This document shows positions 1-6,550 of a stretch of DNA of 28,673 bases, piece by piece. Made by a program: the position numbers and the translations under genes. The DNA lies in NCBI GenBank assembly GCA_017961625.1, contig JAGCWY010000045.1:1-28673 (forward strand), in the 5' to 3' direction. The stretch is from Ruminococcus sp. Its GTDB lineage: Bacteria > Bacillota > Clostridia > Oscillospirales > Ruminococcaceae. The notes under the pieces are model-generated. The model did no database searches. It saw only the letters and a program-made list of their open reading frames with translations, and was not told the DNA's origin. Every line of letters begins with the position of its first letter. Position 1 is the first letter of the stretch.

Positions 1-78
1 TATCCTAATGCAGATATAAGCCAGGCATTTGACTATAGAGACCAAACACCGTCATACAAAATAGAAAAGTCACTTTAA
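1..78 (+). CDS. 3' end of an unidentified gene (partial)
   Basis: Frame 1 is open from the left edge to a TAA at 76-78 and encodes 25 residues ending KIEKSL. The start lies outside the window, so length and family cannot be judged. I do not recognise the fragment. It is called a gene end only because the frame is open to the edge and is followed at once by a promoter-bearing intergenic stretch. It could also be a chance open frame. Confidence 0.4.
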   Translation, partial: YPNADISQAFDYRDQTPSYKIEKSL

Positions 79-92
79 GTATAATCCACCTC

Positions 93-121
93 TTGACAAC
101 CGCATCAATCTGCGCTATAAT
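93..121 (+). promoter_or_regulatory. Consensus sigma-A promoter of the candidate ncRNA
   Basis: TTGACA (93-98), a 17-nt spacer and TATAAT (116-121) are an exact match to the housekeeping consensus. No coding gene starts on this strand before 2111, and a terminator lies at 451-493. The promoter therefore seems to serve an untranslated RNA. Confidence 0.8.
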
Positions 122-127
122 ACCAAA

Positions 128-493
128 TAAGGAGCAAGCCAACAGGCACATATTCTCCTATAAGTCGCTGTTTTTTGTTATCAGGGCGCTAAGAATTTGA
201 TAACAGGGCATCAGTGGGCAAGTATAGTACAGAGCAAATCTTATAACTGGGATACCACAACTCATATTTTCTAAGCAAATTTGTTTAGTTTTGATAAATC
301 CTTGAGGAGTGGGAATAATTTCCGAAGCGCTGCCAGCGGCAGATACAGCGAGGGATTATTGCGCAGCGGTCGAATTATGCGAGTGTAAACGAAGCAGATT
401 CCGGGAACCGCTAATGACTTACGCATTAGAGCGATATGCAGCATAGAAAAACAAAAAGGAGCTGACCAAGTGCAAGCGGTCAGCTCTTTTTGT
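128..493 (+). ncRNA. Candidate structured non-coding RNA (~365 nt)
   Basis: The stretch between a perfect promoter (93-121) and a strong intrinsic terminator (451-493) holds no credible plus-strand gene. It is full of complementary segments. GTTATCA (177-183) pairs with TGATAAC (198-204), GGAG (131-134) with CTCC near 155-158, and CGCTG (328-332) with CAGCG (346-350). AATAAT (314-319) pairs with ATTATT (355-360), AGCGGT (365-370) with ACCGCT (407-412), and TAATG (413-417) with CATTA (424-428). I see no RNase P, tmRNA, SRP or 6S signature. The raiA-type RNAs of Firmicutes are one class worth testing, but I cannot assign it. A 57-codon minus-strand frame (271-444) overlaps the structured part and has no ribosome binding site. 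Confidence 0.55.
451..493. terminator. Bidirectional intrinsic terminator
   Basis: GGAGCTGACC (458-467) and GGTCAGCTC (478-486) form the stem. A-rich sequence lies to the left and TTTTTGTTT to the right, so it can stop transcription both ways. It would end the candidate RNA on the plus strand and the lysozyme gene on the minus strand. Confidence 0.85.
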
Positions 494-510
494 TTACAGA
501 CACTATTTTT

Positions 511-1812
511 TTATGAGATTGCCTTGTCCAGATACTGTATATCCATATCCACATCGCCGGTGATGCCGGGGATATGACCGTAAGCGCTTGCCTGCCAGAT
601 AGCATATTCGCCGGTGTAGTCCGTGGAGTCCACAAAATGAGCGAGCCATACCGGCGCAAGAGCCTTCGTGCGTTCGTTCCAGATATTGCCGAGGAAGTTC
701 TTGCTGCTGTATAGCATGGGAGTATATCCGTGCTTTCTTATCTCATCAGCAAAGGCGGCGTATACGTCGTTTATATCCTGTTTGTTCATGCCGTACTTCT
801 GAAAGTTTGCGAACTCCTCCCAGTCAAAGGCGACAGGCATCTGCAATTTGTGACCGCCCAGCTGTTCGACGATCCAGCGTGCGTGTTCCCGGACACCTTC
901 GATAGTATTGTCAGTGGTATAGAAGTAGACACCTACATCAAGACCTGCGTCTGTGGCTCTTTTCAGGTTTTCCTTGAAATAATCGTCAAGAGTGATCTGG
1001 CTGTAGTAATAGCCGACACGTATCATTACGAAGCTGCACCCTGCGTCGCGGACAGCGTTGAAGTCCACATCTGACTGCCATACCGAAACGTCAATGCCGT
1101 AGCGTACATTTCCGCCCTCATAGCGCTGTATGAAGTCGCTGTAATTGACACGGGGATTGTTATCGACAGGAGGCGGAAGCTGCTCCACAACGCTTATGGT
1201 GAGGTCAAATGATACGGAATTGCCGGAGCTGTCCGTAACAGTTGCGGTAAGAGGATAATCTCCGACTTTATCCGTGTCAACTGTACCGGTATATGTGAGA
1301 GTAGGGTGTCTGTCAAAATTATCCACAAATCCGACATAGTCATTGAGGTCAAAGTCAGTTCCAACCTTATGGTTAGGATCCCAGCCGGAGTTTAGAATTG
1401 TGGGAGCGATGGTATCCACTACCGAGTATTGCAGCTTCTCTGTGAATTCGCCGCCGTTATAGAGGTAGGGGATATCCACCTCAAAAACACCTGTGTCCGA
1501 GGTGTTCAGCATAACGCTTCCGTTCTTGAGCTCCACATTTTTTTCGGTGATGAATGAATCAAGGTTTATCTCGTCGTATACCTCTGCACATTCCATTCCT
1601 TTGAGGACAAGGTCGGTGGGGGGATCAACTTTTTTTGTAGTGGTTACAGTGGTCGTGGTCGCTTTTGTGGTCGTAACAGTAGTCGTCGATGATGCTGAGA
1701 CAGTGGAAGTGACAGCTGTATTATCGTTATCGCTTGTCTTTGCGTTTTTTCCGCCGCAGGCTGTAAGCACACAGGCTGCCGCTAAAACTGGGAAAATATA
1801 TTTAAGCTTCAT
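511..1812 (-). CDS. GH25 lysozyme-like cell-surface lipoprotein
   Basis: This is a 433-residue secreted muramidase-type protein. A lipoprotein signal with lipobox LTAC puts the anchoring cysteine at residue 19. A threonine-rich linker follows (about 37-62), then an Ig-like segment with the VDTIAPTI pattern of DUF5011-type repeats (about 130-210). The GH25 domain spans about 237-433. Its usual acidic residues are visible: D241 in GIDVS, the D330-W-E332 pair at the end of a beta strand, and D424 near the C-terminus. GH25 enzymes cut the MurNAc-GlcNAc bond of peptidoglycan, here outside the membrane, so a role in wall remodelling or defence is an inference. The start at 1812 is preferred over the ATG at 1827 because GAAAGG lies 7 nt before it. 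Confidence 0.88.
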   Translation of the reverse strand: MKLKYIFPVLAAACVLTACGGKNAKTSDNDNTAVTSTVSASSTTTVTTTKATTTTVTTTKKVDPPTDLVLKGMECAEVYDEINLDSFITEKNVELKNGSVMLNTSDTGVFEVDIPYLYNGGEFTEKLQYSVVDTIAPTILNSGWDPNHKVGTDFDLNDYVGFVDNFDRHPTLTYTGTVDTDKVGDYPLTATVTDSSGNSVSFDLTISVVEQLPPPVDNNPRVNYSDFIQRYEGGNVRYGIDVSVWQSDVDFNAVRDAGCSFVMIRVGYYYSQITLDDYFKENLKRATDAGLDVGVYFYTTDNTIEGVREHARWIVEQLGGHKLQMPVAFDWEEFANFQKYGMNKQDINDVYAAFADEIRKHGYTPMLYSSKNFLGNIWNERTKALAPVWLAHFVDSTDYTGEYAIWQASAYGHIPGITGDVDMDIQYLDKAIS

Positions 1813-1967
1813 TTTTATACCTTTCATTCTCTGAAAAATTGGTCGATAAATCGAAAAATAAACAGATATATCTTATTTTTGCACTTTTTATGTCAAATAT
1901 GCTCGAAAAGACTATTTATAAGTATAACATATAATTAATAAAATAGCAAGGTCACCGGAGAAAAAAC

Positions 1968-1996
1968 TTGACTTTTGAGGGATACTGTGGTAGTAT
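1968..1996 (+). promoter_or_regulatory. Promoter of the amidohydrolase leader
   Basis: TTGACT (1968-1973), a 17-nt spacer and TAGTAT (1991-1996) form a good promoter. It would start an mRNA about 105 nt before the coding start at 2111. Confidence 0.6.
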
Positions 1997-2050
1997 GAAA
2001 GCACAAGGCGAATAATCGAAAGGGAAATGATACTCCCGAAGTTACGGATG

Positions 2051-2081
2051 CCGCAGAGTGATCTGCGGTCTTTGTTTTTTT
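2051..2081 (+). terminator. Terminator-like hairpin inside the 5' leader (possible attenuator)
   Basis: CCGCAGA (2051-2057), loop GTGA and TCTGCGG (2062-2068) are followed by TCTTTGTTTTTTT. This is a textbook intrinsic terminator, but it sits between the promoter at 1968-1996 and the amidohydrolase start at 2111. The upstream leader can form GGGA/TCCC and CCG/CGG stems. The layout fits a riboswitch or attenuator, or an independent 80-nt RNA. I could not match a known riboswitch class. Confidence 0.55.
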
Positions 2082-2110
2082 CTCGATTTGAAACTGAAAG
2101 GAGCAGCTTA

Positions 2111-2863
2111 ATGATAATTGATTCACATTTGCATCTTCCCGTCGATCCCCCGGACTTCCCTGCAAAAAAGCAGGCTCTGCTCGGTGAAATGAAAAGGAAC
2201 GGCGTTGACAGGGGGATAGTAATCGCGGATTCCGAGCCTGAAAGCGTTATTGGTTCCGTAAGGGACTGCGCTGAGCTTTTCAGGGGCGACGCTGTAATTA
2301 AAGTCATTGCAGGGATAAGTCCGCTTATAAACTTTGAGGAGCAGCTGTGCTGTTGCAGGAAGTTCCTTGAAAGCGGAGATATCATCGGTATGAAGCTCTA
2401 TACGGGACATGAGCCTTTTTACTGTACTGACAGCTCACTGCTTCCTGTGTATGACCTTGCTACTGAGTTCAGAGTTCCCGTGCTTTTCCATACGGGCTGG
2501 GACAATAATAAGTATGCAGCTCCTGAAAAGATGCGAAAGCTTGCGGCAAAACGCAGAGAAAATACTTTTATTTACTGTCACTGCTTTTATCCTGATACAG
2601 AGCATTGCTTTGAAGTACTGAGAGAATGCGAAAACGTATACTTTGATACCTCGTCTTTAGCTGATGACGCGGATAAATGCGGACAGATAAGGAAGTCTCT
2701 GGAGAAGGCGATAAGAGAAATGCCCGTGCGTTTTATCTTCGGCTCGGATTTCGGCAGCTGTTCACAGTCCGAGCATCTGCGTTTTGCGGAGAGCCTTGAC
2801 ATAACAGCTGAACAGCGCGAGCTTTTCATGCATGGCAATGCCGGAAATGTGTACAAGCTGTAA
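2111..2863 (+). CDS. TatD/amidohydrolase-2 type metal-dependent hydrolase
   Basis: This 250-residue protein is a predicted cytoplasmic TIM-barrel metal hydrolase. The first strand carries the metal motif DSHLH (H6, H8). Further expected ligands are K95 in MKLY, H127 in LFHTG, H157 in YCHC and D213 in FGSDF, the order typical of the amidohydrolase superfamily. The substrate is unknown. The ATG at 2111 is chosen over the longer open frame because AAAGGAG (2097-2103) lies 7 nt upstream and the metal motif normally sits at the very N-terminus. The gene stands alone, with its own promoter and a hairpin-containing leader, so control by premature termination is possible. Confidence 0.8.
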   Translation: MIIDSHLHLPVDPPDFPAKKQALLGEMKRNGVDRGIVIADSEPESVIGSVRDCAELFRGDAVIKVIAGISPLINFEEQLCCCRKFLESGDIIGMKLYTGHEPFYCTDSSLLPVYDLATEFRVPVLFHTGWDNNKYAAPEKMRKLAAKRRENTFIYCHCFYPDTEHCFEVLRECENVYFDTSSLADDADKCGQIRKSLEKAIREMPVRFIFGSDFGSCSQSEHLRFAESLDITAEQRELFMHGNAGNVYKL

Positions 2864-2877
2864 AATATCGTAAACGG

Positions 2878-2906
2878 TTGATTCTCTGCGGCTTTTGTGT
2901 TATAAT
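2878..2906 (+). promoter_or_regulatory. Promoter of the TIR gene
   Basis: TTGATT (2878-2883), a 17-nt spacer and TATAAT (2901-2906) lie 47 nt before the GTG start at 2954. The TIR gene is thus transcribed on its own rather than from the amidohydrolase. Confidence 0.7.
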
Positions 2907-2953
2907 AATATTGATTTTAGGACGGTATCCTGCTGCGATTGGTGGTGACTTCA

Positions 2954-4543
2954 GTGAGTTATGTATGTAAAATGTGCGGAAAGCTACTTCCAGATATGGA
3001 GGGGAGCGGTATATGTGAATGTGAGTTCTGTGGTTCTCGTCAGACTGTTCCAACAAAATATAGGGAGAAGTATGCCGAAATATACAACAGAGCCTGCGCA
3101 CTACGCTTCAAGACCGATTTTGAGGGAGCTGAAAAGCTTTTTTCACAGCTCTGCGAGGAGTTCCCCGACGAGCCCGAAGGCTATTGGGAAAAGGTCCTTT
3201 GCCGTTGCGGAATACTTTATGAGGACGAGCCGCTCTCCGGGCTTAAGGTGCCTGTATGTCACCGCCCCTACGGCATTGAACTCACTGACGATAAGGACTG
3301 CTGTACGGCGCTGAGCCTTGCGGACGCTGAGCAGAGTGCAGTTTACCGCCGGGAGGCATCTGCGCTTGAAATGCTCAGGCGCGATATGCTCGAACGTGTA
3401 GGCACAGGAGAGAGATACGATGTTTATATGTGCTGCCGTGCGGATGGAGAGCAGGGCGATATAATGGAGGACGGTATTATTGCCGCAGAGATATACCGTC
3501 AGCTTTCACAGGAGGGTATGCGTGTGTTCTACGCTCCAGAAACACTCGGAGATGTTCCAGAAAAGGATTCCGAGAGCTATATAAACGCTGCAATAGGTTG
3601 TTCGCCGGTAATGCTCGTTGTAAGCGCAGAGCCAGATAGTTTTGCTTCGCCACGATTCAAGAGCGAGTGGGGGAGATGCGCGTCTGCTGCCAAGCGTAGC
3701 AGCGAAAAGCTCATTGTCGTGTGCATTAAGGATATGGACAGGGGAGAGGTGCCGGCTGAGCTGTCTGAGAATATGATAATGGATGTTTCTGGTATGAGCT
3801 TCTTGACGGAACTTATAAGATCTGTCAGACGTCATATAGGAGGAGACAACGACGGCTTTGCTGAACACAGCGCGGCTGGGCGTTCCACACCTGAAAAGTT
3901 GATACGCAGAATGAATATATTCCTCGCTGACGAGGATTTTGAAGCAGCCGAGGAGTACAGCGATATGATACTTGACGCTGCCCCAGAATGCTGGCAGGCT
4001 CATTACGCGAAATTTCTTGCCTTCAATGGCTGCCGAAGTGGAAACGATCTTCTCCTTGAGGAAGTCGTCAGGAGCTTTGCTGATGATTATATACTTAGAT
4101 ACGGTTACGATTTCAACGATAATGACGCTTTTGAGAAGCAGTTCGTCGGCATGCTTGGAGACTCCCTGAGCAAGGCTGTGGAGTATTCTGATGGCGACGA
4201 CAGGCTCATGATAACTACAGTCTATGAGCGGTTCCTGAGTGCGGTCAGAGATGCTGTCTTTGCAAGGGAGCAGGAAAAGATAGACGACGAGGAAAAACAG
4301 GAGCTTGATGAGATTCGCCGCCGCCATGAGAAGGAGGAGAACGAGCGGCAGGCTGATTCGCGTAAAAGACTTATGATAAGGAAACGTTTCCTTACGTATA
4401 TGGGCATTGCTGCCGGAGTTTTGACTATATTTGCGCTTGCCTACAAATCAAAGCTTGCCATAGCTGGGATAATATTGTCAGCGCTGATGACACTGTTGGT
4501 TCTTGCAGGACTTGCAGATAAAAACGAAAAGCGCCCCAGATGA
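2954..4543 (+). CDS. Zinc-ribbon / TIR-domain membrane protein
   Basis: This 529-residue protein starts with a zinc ribbon (C5xxC8 and C23xxC26). A helical TPR-like segment follows (about 35-85), then a TIR domain (about 154-295). The TIR begins with YDVYMCCR and contains VFYAPETL and a KSEW motif whose glutamate may be the NAD-cleaving residue. A second helical region follows (about 315-350), then a charged segment (about 435-475) rich in E, K and R that is likely coiled coil, and two membrane spans near the C-terminus (about 481-496 and 500-520). TIR domains bind or cleave NAD and often act in anti-phage defence, but many zinc-ribbon TIR proteins of Clostridia have no known role. The GTG at 2954 is chosen because GGTGGTGA lies 5 nt before it; TTG/GTG starts at 2939-2945 are possible. 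Confidence 0.75.
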   Translation: MSYVCKMCGKLLPDMEGSGICECEFCGSRQTVPTKYREKYAEIYNRACALRFKTDFEGAEKLFSQLCEEFPDEPEGYWEKVLCRCGILYEDEPLSGLKVPVCHRPYGIELTDDKDCCTALSLADAEQSAVYRREASALEMLRRDMLERVGTGERYDVYMCCRADGEQGDIMEDGIIAAEIYRQLSQEGMRVFYAPETLGDVPEKDSESYINAAIGCSPVMLVVSAEPDSFASPRFKSEWGRCASAAKRSSEKLIVVCIKDMDRGEVPAELSENMIMDVSGMSFLTELIRSVRRHIGGDNDGFAEHSAAGRSTPEKLIRRMNIFLADEDFEAAEEYSDMILDAAPECWQAHYAKFLAFNGCRSGNDLLLEEVVRSFADDYILRYGYDFNDNDAFEKQFVGMLGDSLSKAVEYSDGDDRLMITTVYERFLSAVRDAVFAREQEKIDDEEKQELDEIRRRHEKEENERQADSRKRLMIRKRFLTYMGIAAGVLTIFALAYKSKLAIAGIILSALMTLLVLAGLADKNEKRPR

Positions 4544-4588
4544 GCGCATCCCTGAACTGTATCACGTGATATCCCTGATACTAACCGG

Positions 4589-4615
4589 AAGCGCTTCGGG
4601 GCGCTTTATTATTTT
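4589..4615 (+). terminator. Terminator after the TIR gene
   Basis: AAGCGC (4589-4594), loop TTCGGG and GCGCTT (4601-4606) are followed by TATTATTTT. GCGCCCC (4531-4537) at the end of the TIR gene can also pair with GGGGCGC here. The hairpin overlaps the stop of the converging AraC gene. Confidence 0.65.
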
Positions 4616-5409
4616 CCCTCTGCCTGCTTGAACTGCAAAGGGGTAAGTCCGTAGATACTGCCAAACAGCTTCACGAAGTAGGAGGTATTATCGTAACCAA
4701 CCCGTATTCCGACTTCCTTTACAGAGAGGTCGGTAGTTTTCAGGAGCTCAGCTGCTTTGTTCAGACGGCTCGAGATAACATCCTTGTTTACGCTCACGCC
4801 GAAGGTTTCGGTGTAAAGGTGCTGAAAGCGCGAGCGGCTCAGGGAAAGCTCCTTAGCCATGTCGTCTATTGAGTAGTTTCTGCTTGGCCAGCGATATATT
4901 GATTGCCTTATCCACAGGAGCTTCTCGAAGTACAACCCCTCCGGACGTTCGTGCTGTTCCTCCTTTTTTCTCAGCTTTTCCGAGAGTTTAAGGATAAGCA
5001 ACTGAAAATAAAGGTCTATCGATTGCTGTCTGAACGGGTTAGAGGAATAGTGCTCGAAACACATACTTCTGACCATTGCGGACATATCGGTGATATCAGC
5101 GATATTGACTGGACGGTTAAAGGGAATATCAAGCTCCTCCATAAGCTTCTGTTCTTTTTCGTCAGGGAAAAAGTGCATCCAGTCGTCAAAGTATTCATTT
5201 GTGGCAGGATAGTAATACTGCGGGGTGTATGGCGTGTAGATTATAAAAGAGTGGGCGGAGGTGCGTATTTCCTTGCCGTCCACGCGGAAGTGTGCAGGCG
5301 TTTTCACAATGAGCATAAGCCAACTGTTCATGCCGTTGGGACGATCTATGCAGAAATTGTGGTCATGTCTGTGATTGTAGCCGATTTCATCCATTTTCAA
5401 AAGCTTCAC
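4609..5409 (-). CDS. AraC-family transcriptional regulator
   Basis: The 266-residue protein has an AraC-type N-terminal cupin-like sensor domain (about 10-95) with the pattern HRHDHNF-C-IDRP. Its C-terminal double helix-turn-helix spans about 165-262, including YSIDDMAKELSLSRSRFQHL and the hallmark end GYDNTSYFVKLFGSIYGLTP. AraC proteins of this length usually sense a sugar or similar ligand and activate nearby or distant operons. The N-terminus resembles that of the regulator at 25720-26511. The start is uncertain: a GTG at 5409 opens the frame, and a TTG at residue 4 or ATG at residue 6 is possible because no strong ribosome binding site favours any. A perfect promoter lies about 170 nt upstream (5580-5608). 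Confidence 0.85.
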   Translation of the reverse strand: MKLLKMDEIGYNHRHDHNFCIDRPNGMNSWLMLIVKTPAHFRVDGKEIRTSAHSFIIYTPYTPQYYYPATNEYFDDWMHFFPDEKEQKLMEELDIPFNRPVNIADITDMSAMVRSMCFEHYSSNPFRQQSIDLYFQLLILKLSEKLRKKEEQHERPEGLYFEKLLWIRQSIYRWPSRNYSIDDMAKELSLSRSRFQHLYTETFGVSVNKDVISSRLNKAAELLKTTDLSVKEVGIRVGYDNTSYFVKLFGSIYGLTPLQFKQAEGK

Positions 5410-5543
5410 CGTCCATGTATTCGTTATGGAATAATTATTGCCTGCTTTGACTTTTACAGAAAAAGCAGCTTTACGTAAATCGGAGTGATGTGCATATCCC
5501 TGAATATATAAGGGAAGTGCGTTAACTGAGTATAGTTCAAGTT

Positions 5544-5567
5544 AATAACCGCCTTACGGCGGTTATT
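5544..5567. other. Perfect 10-bp hairpin at the 5' end of the araC-type mRNA
   Basis: AATAACCGCC (5544-5553), loop TTAC and GGCGGTTATT (5558-5567). It would sit within the first nucleotides of the minus-strand transcript started at 5580-5608. No long T tract follows on either strand, so it may stabilise the mRNA 5' end rather than terminate. A second stem (TCCCT...AGGGA, about 5497-5515) lies further down the same leader. Confidence 0.6.
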
Positions 5568-5579
5568 TAAGATGTATTA

Positions 5580-5608
5580 ATTATAACACAGTAAGCCGGT
5601 GGTGTCAA
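5580..5608 (-). promoter_or_regulatory. Consensus promoter of the AraC regulator gene
   Basis: On the minus strand TTGACA (5608-5603), a 17-nt spacer and TATAAT (5585-5580) match the consensus exactly. The next minus-strand gene is the AraC regulator at 5409, giving a leader of about 165 nt. The stretch 5568-5740 otherwise holds nothing I can identify. Confidence 0.7.
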
Positions 5609-5741
5609 TAAGTTACAGCACAAAAGTGATATCTAGACTGATACCTGTTCTAAGCTCTAAGGCCACATTTTAGAAATGAGTATGGCTTATGGGAATGCTT
5701 TGAGAGAAATATGAACAAAATGTAAACTTTTCTTTGCATGA

Positions 5742-5770
5742 TAGACTTGTATTTTCATAAGTGATATAAT
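5742..5770 (+). promoter_or_regulatory. Promoter of tRNA-Ala
   Basis: TAGACT (5742-5747), a 17-nt spacer and TATAAT (5765-5770) lie 13 nt before the mature 5' end of the tRNA. Confidence 0.7.
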
Positions 5771-5783
5771 TAACTATGTAAAA

Positions 5784-5859
5784 GGGCTCGTAGCTCAGTT
5801 GGGAGAGCGCTGCGTTCGCAACGCAGAGGCCGAGGGTTCGATCCCCTTCGGGTCCACCA
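5784..5859 (+). tRNA. tRNA-Ala (anticodon CGC)
   Basis: A 76-nt cloverleaf with encoded CCA. The acceptor stem GGGCTCG pairs with CGGGTCC and includes the G3-U70 wobble pair that identifies alanine tRNAs (5786 with 5853). The anticodon stem CTGCG/CGCAG holds the loop TTCGCAA, giving anticodon CGC (5817-5819), which reads GCG. The T arm carries GGTTCGATCC. Confidence 0.95.
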
Positions 5860-5907
5860 TAAGGAATTTGTCTCTAAGTTCTGACATGTGATATCGGAGC
5901 ATCTGTT

Positions 5908-6006
5908 ATGAGTGTTATTAGCATTATTGAATGTATAATTTATCTTTACAAATCTGATGAGGAATTTCAGGCTACTTATGTTGATAACTACAATGGTTGG
6001 TCCTGA
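5908..6006 (+). CDS. Possible 32-residue peptide downstream of tRNA-Ala
   Basis: An ATG at 5908 preceded by GGAG (5896-5899, 8-nt spacing) opens 32 codons ending in TGA at 6004-6006. The peptide starts with a hydrophobic stretch (VISIIECIIYLY) and ends in a polar tail. It lies between the tRNA and the terminator at 6039-6078 and could be on the tRNA transcript. I do not recognise it; a chance open frame is quite possible. Confidence 0.25.
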   Translation: MSVISIIECIIYLYKSDEEFQATYVDNYNGWS

Positions 6007-6038
6007 TAGAGTATGAATGTGAAAAATGAATTTATAGC

Positions 6039-6078
6039 AATGGCTGCATGATAAAAATGTCATGCAGCCATTAATTTT
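6039..6078 (+). terminator. Strong intrinsic terminator after tRNA-Ala
   Basis: AATGGCTGCATGA (6039-6051) and TCATGCAGCCATT (6060-6072) form a 13-bp perfect stem followed by AATTTTTAG. It is the first terminator downstream of the tRNA, so the primary transcript would be about 300 nt. Confidence 0.8.
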
Positions 6079-6286
6079 TAGAAAATTGTATAAATAGCAT
6101 GTCAAGAGCAAATGTTCATTACGAGTATATGTTGCTGTTTGGAAAACTATATTGCGCATAAAAACTAACGTCCCACTAAAAGTGAGGCTCGAACTTTCTG
6201 TTGAGTTCTGTGTTATGTAAGATGTACGGAATTAATGACAGTGCCGTAAGCGAAAGTAGATTAAGTCTATTTTTATAAAGTAAGAA
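6079..6286. other. Gene-free stretch, nothing identified
   Basis: No supported gene, RNA or repeat was found between the terminator at 6039-6078 and the tRNA-Leu terminator. A TTGACA on the minus strand (near 6100-6106) has the same flank, TGCTCTTGACAT, as part of the tRNA-Leu promoter region but lacks a -10 box at the right distance. Confidence 0.4.
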
Positions 6287-6287
6287 G

Positions 6288-6321
6288 GCCTGCGAACTCC
6301 AACGTGGTTGGGGACACAGGC
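6288..6321 (-). terminator. Probable terminator of tRNA-Leu
   Basis: GCCTG (6288-6292) pairs with CAGGC (6317-6321), with an inner stem CCAAC/GTTGG (6299-6303 and 6307-6311). On the minus strand it follows the tRNA 3' end by 8 nt and is followed by CTTCTTACTTT. The T tract is modest. Confidence 0.5.
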
Positions 6322-6328
6322 TATGTTC

Positions 6329-6415
6329 TGGTGCCGGTGGCGGGACTTGAACCCGCACGGTGTTGCCACCAACGGATTTTGAGTCCGTCACGTCTGCCAA
6401 TTCCATCACACCGGC
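6329..6415 (-). tRNA. tRNA-Leu (anticodon CAA)
   Basis: An 87-nt class II tRNA with encoded CCA on the minus strand. The acceptor stem GCCGGTG pairs with CACCGGC. The anticodon stem ACGGA/TCCGT encloses CTCAAAA, giving anticodon CAA for UUG. The long variable arm (TGGTGGCAACACC) is typical of leucine tRNA, and the T arm has GGTTCAAGTCC. Confidence 0.94.
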
Positions 6416-6427
6416 ACATCGTTTAAT

Positions 6428-6457
6428 ATTATACCATACAGACAGGCAGTATGTCAA
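6428..6457 (-). promoter_or_regulatory. Promoter of tRNA-Leu
   Basis: Minus-strand TTGACA (6457-6452), an 18-nt spacer and TATAAT (6433-6428), with TATGG just before the -10 box (extended -10). It lies 13 nt from the tRNA 5' end. A 20-bp direct repeat lies directly upstream. Confidence 0.8.
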
Positions 6458-6465
6458 GAGCATAG

Positions 6466-6509
6466 AATAATTTGGTTAGATAACAATAAAATAATTTGGT
6501 TAGATAACA
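6466..6509. repeat. 20-bp tandem direct repeat upstream of the tRNA-Leu promoter
   Basis: AATAATTTGGTTAGATAACA occurs at 6466-6485 and again at 6490-6509, with a 24-bp period. It lies immediately behind the -35 box of the tRNA-Leu promoter, in the position of an UP element or operator. It could also be a simple small duplication. Confidence 0.8.
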
Positions 6510-6550
6510 TTTTGTGTAGTTATAAAAGAGCCTTATGTTTGCAATTGTAT

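Noticed and set aside
271..288. Near-palindrome CTAAGCAAA/TTTGTTTAG considered as an operator
   Set aside because: It lies inside the candidate RNA, has no loop to speak of and may simply be AT-rich coincidence.
271..444. Minus-strand 57-codon frame with a hydrophobic, basic sequence
   Set aside because: It starts beside the terminator hairpin without a ribosome binding site and coincides with the stem-rich part of the candidate RNA. It is more likely an artefact antisense to that RNA.
1990..2070. Resemblance of the amidohydrolase leader to the 5' part of a c-di-GMP-I (GEMM) riboswitch (GCACAAGGC, CGAAAG)
   Set aside because: The conserved second half (GACGCAAAGCC type segment and the paired receptor) is missing, so the likeness is only local.
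3506..4327. 273-codon minus-strand frame inside the TIR gene
   Set aside because: It is wholly opposite a coding gene with recognisable domains, has no recognisable motif and no promoter or ribosome binding site.
4903..5478. 191-codon plus-strand frame over the first AraC gene
   Set aside because: It lies antisense to a protein with clear AraC motifs and has no family features.
5770..6159. Minus-strand 129-codon frame ending in RRGSNPRPLRCERSALPTELRAL
   Set aside because: This is the familiar spurious frame produced antisense to a tRNA gene; it covers tRNA-Ala.
6170..6210. GTTCGAGCC on the minus strand considered as a tRNA remnant
   Set aside because: The flanking bases do not form a T-arm stem and no other tRNA part is present.
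6176..6463. Minus-strand 95-codon frame containing MELADVTDSKSVGGNTVRVQVPPP
   Set aside because: This is a translation of tRNA-Leu itself, a well-known false gene.
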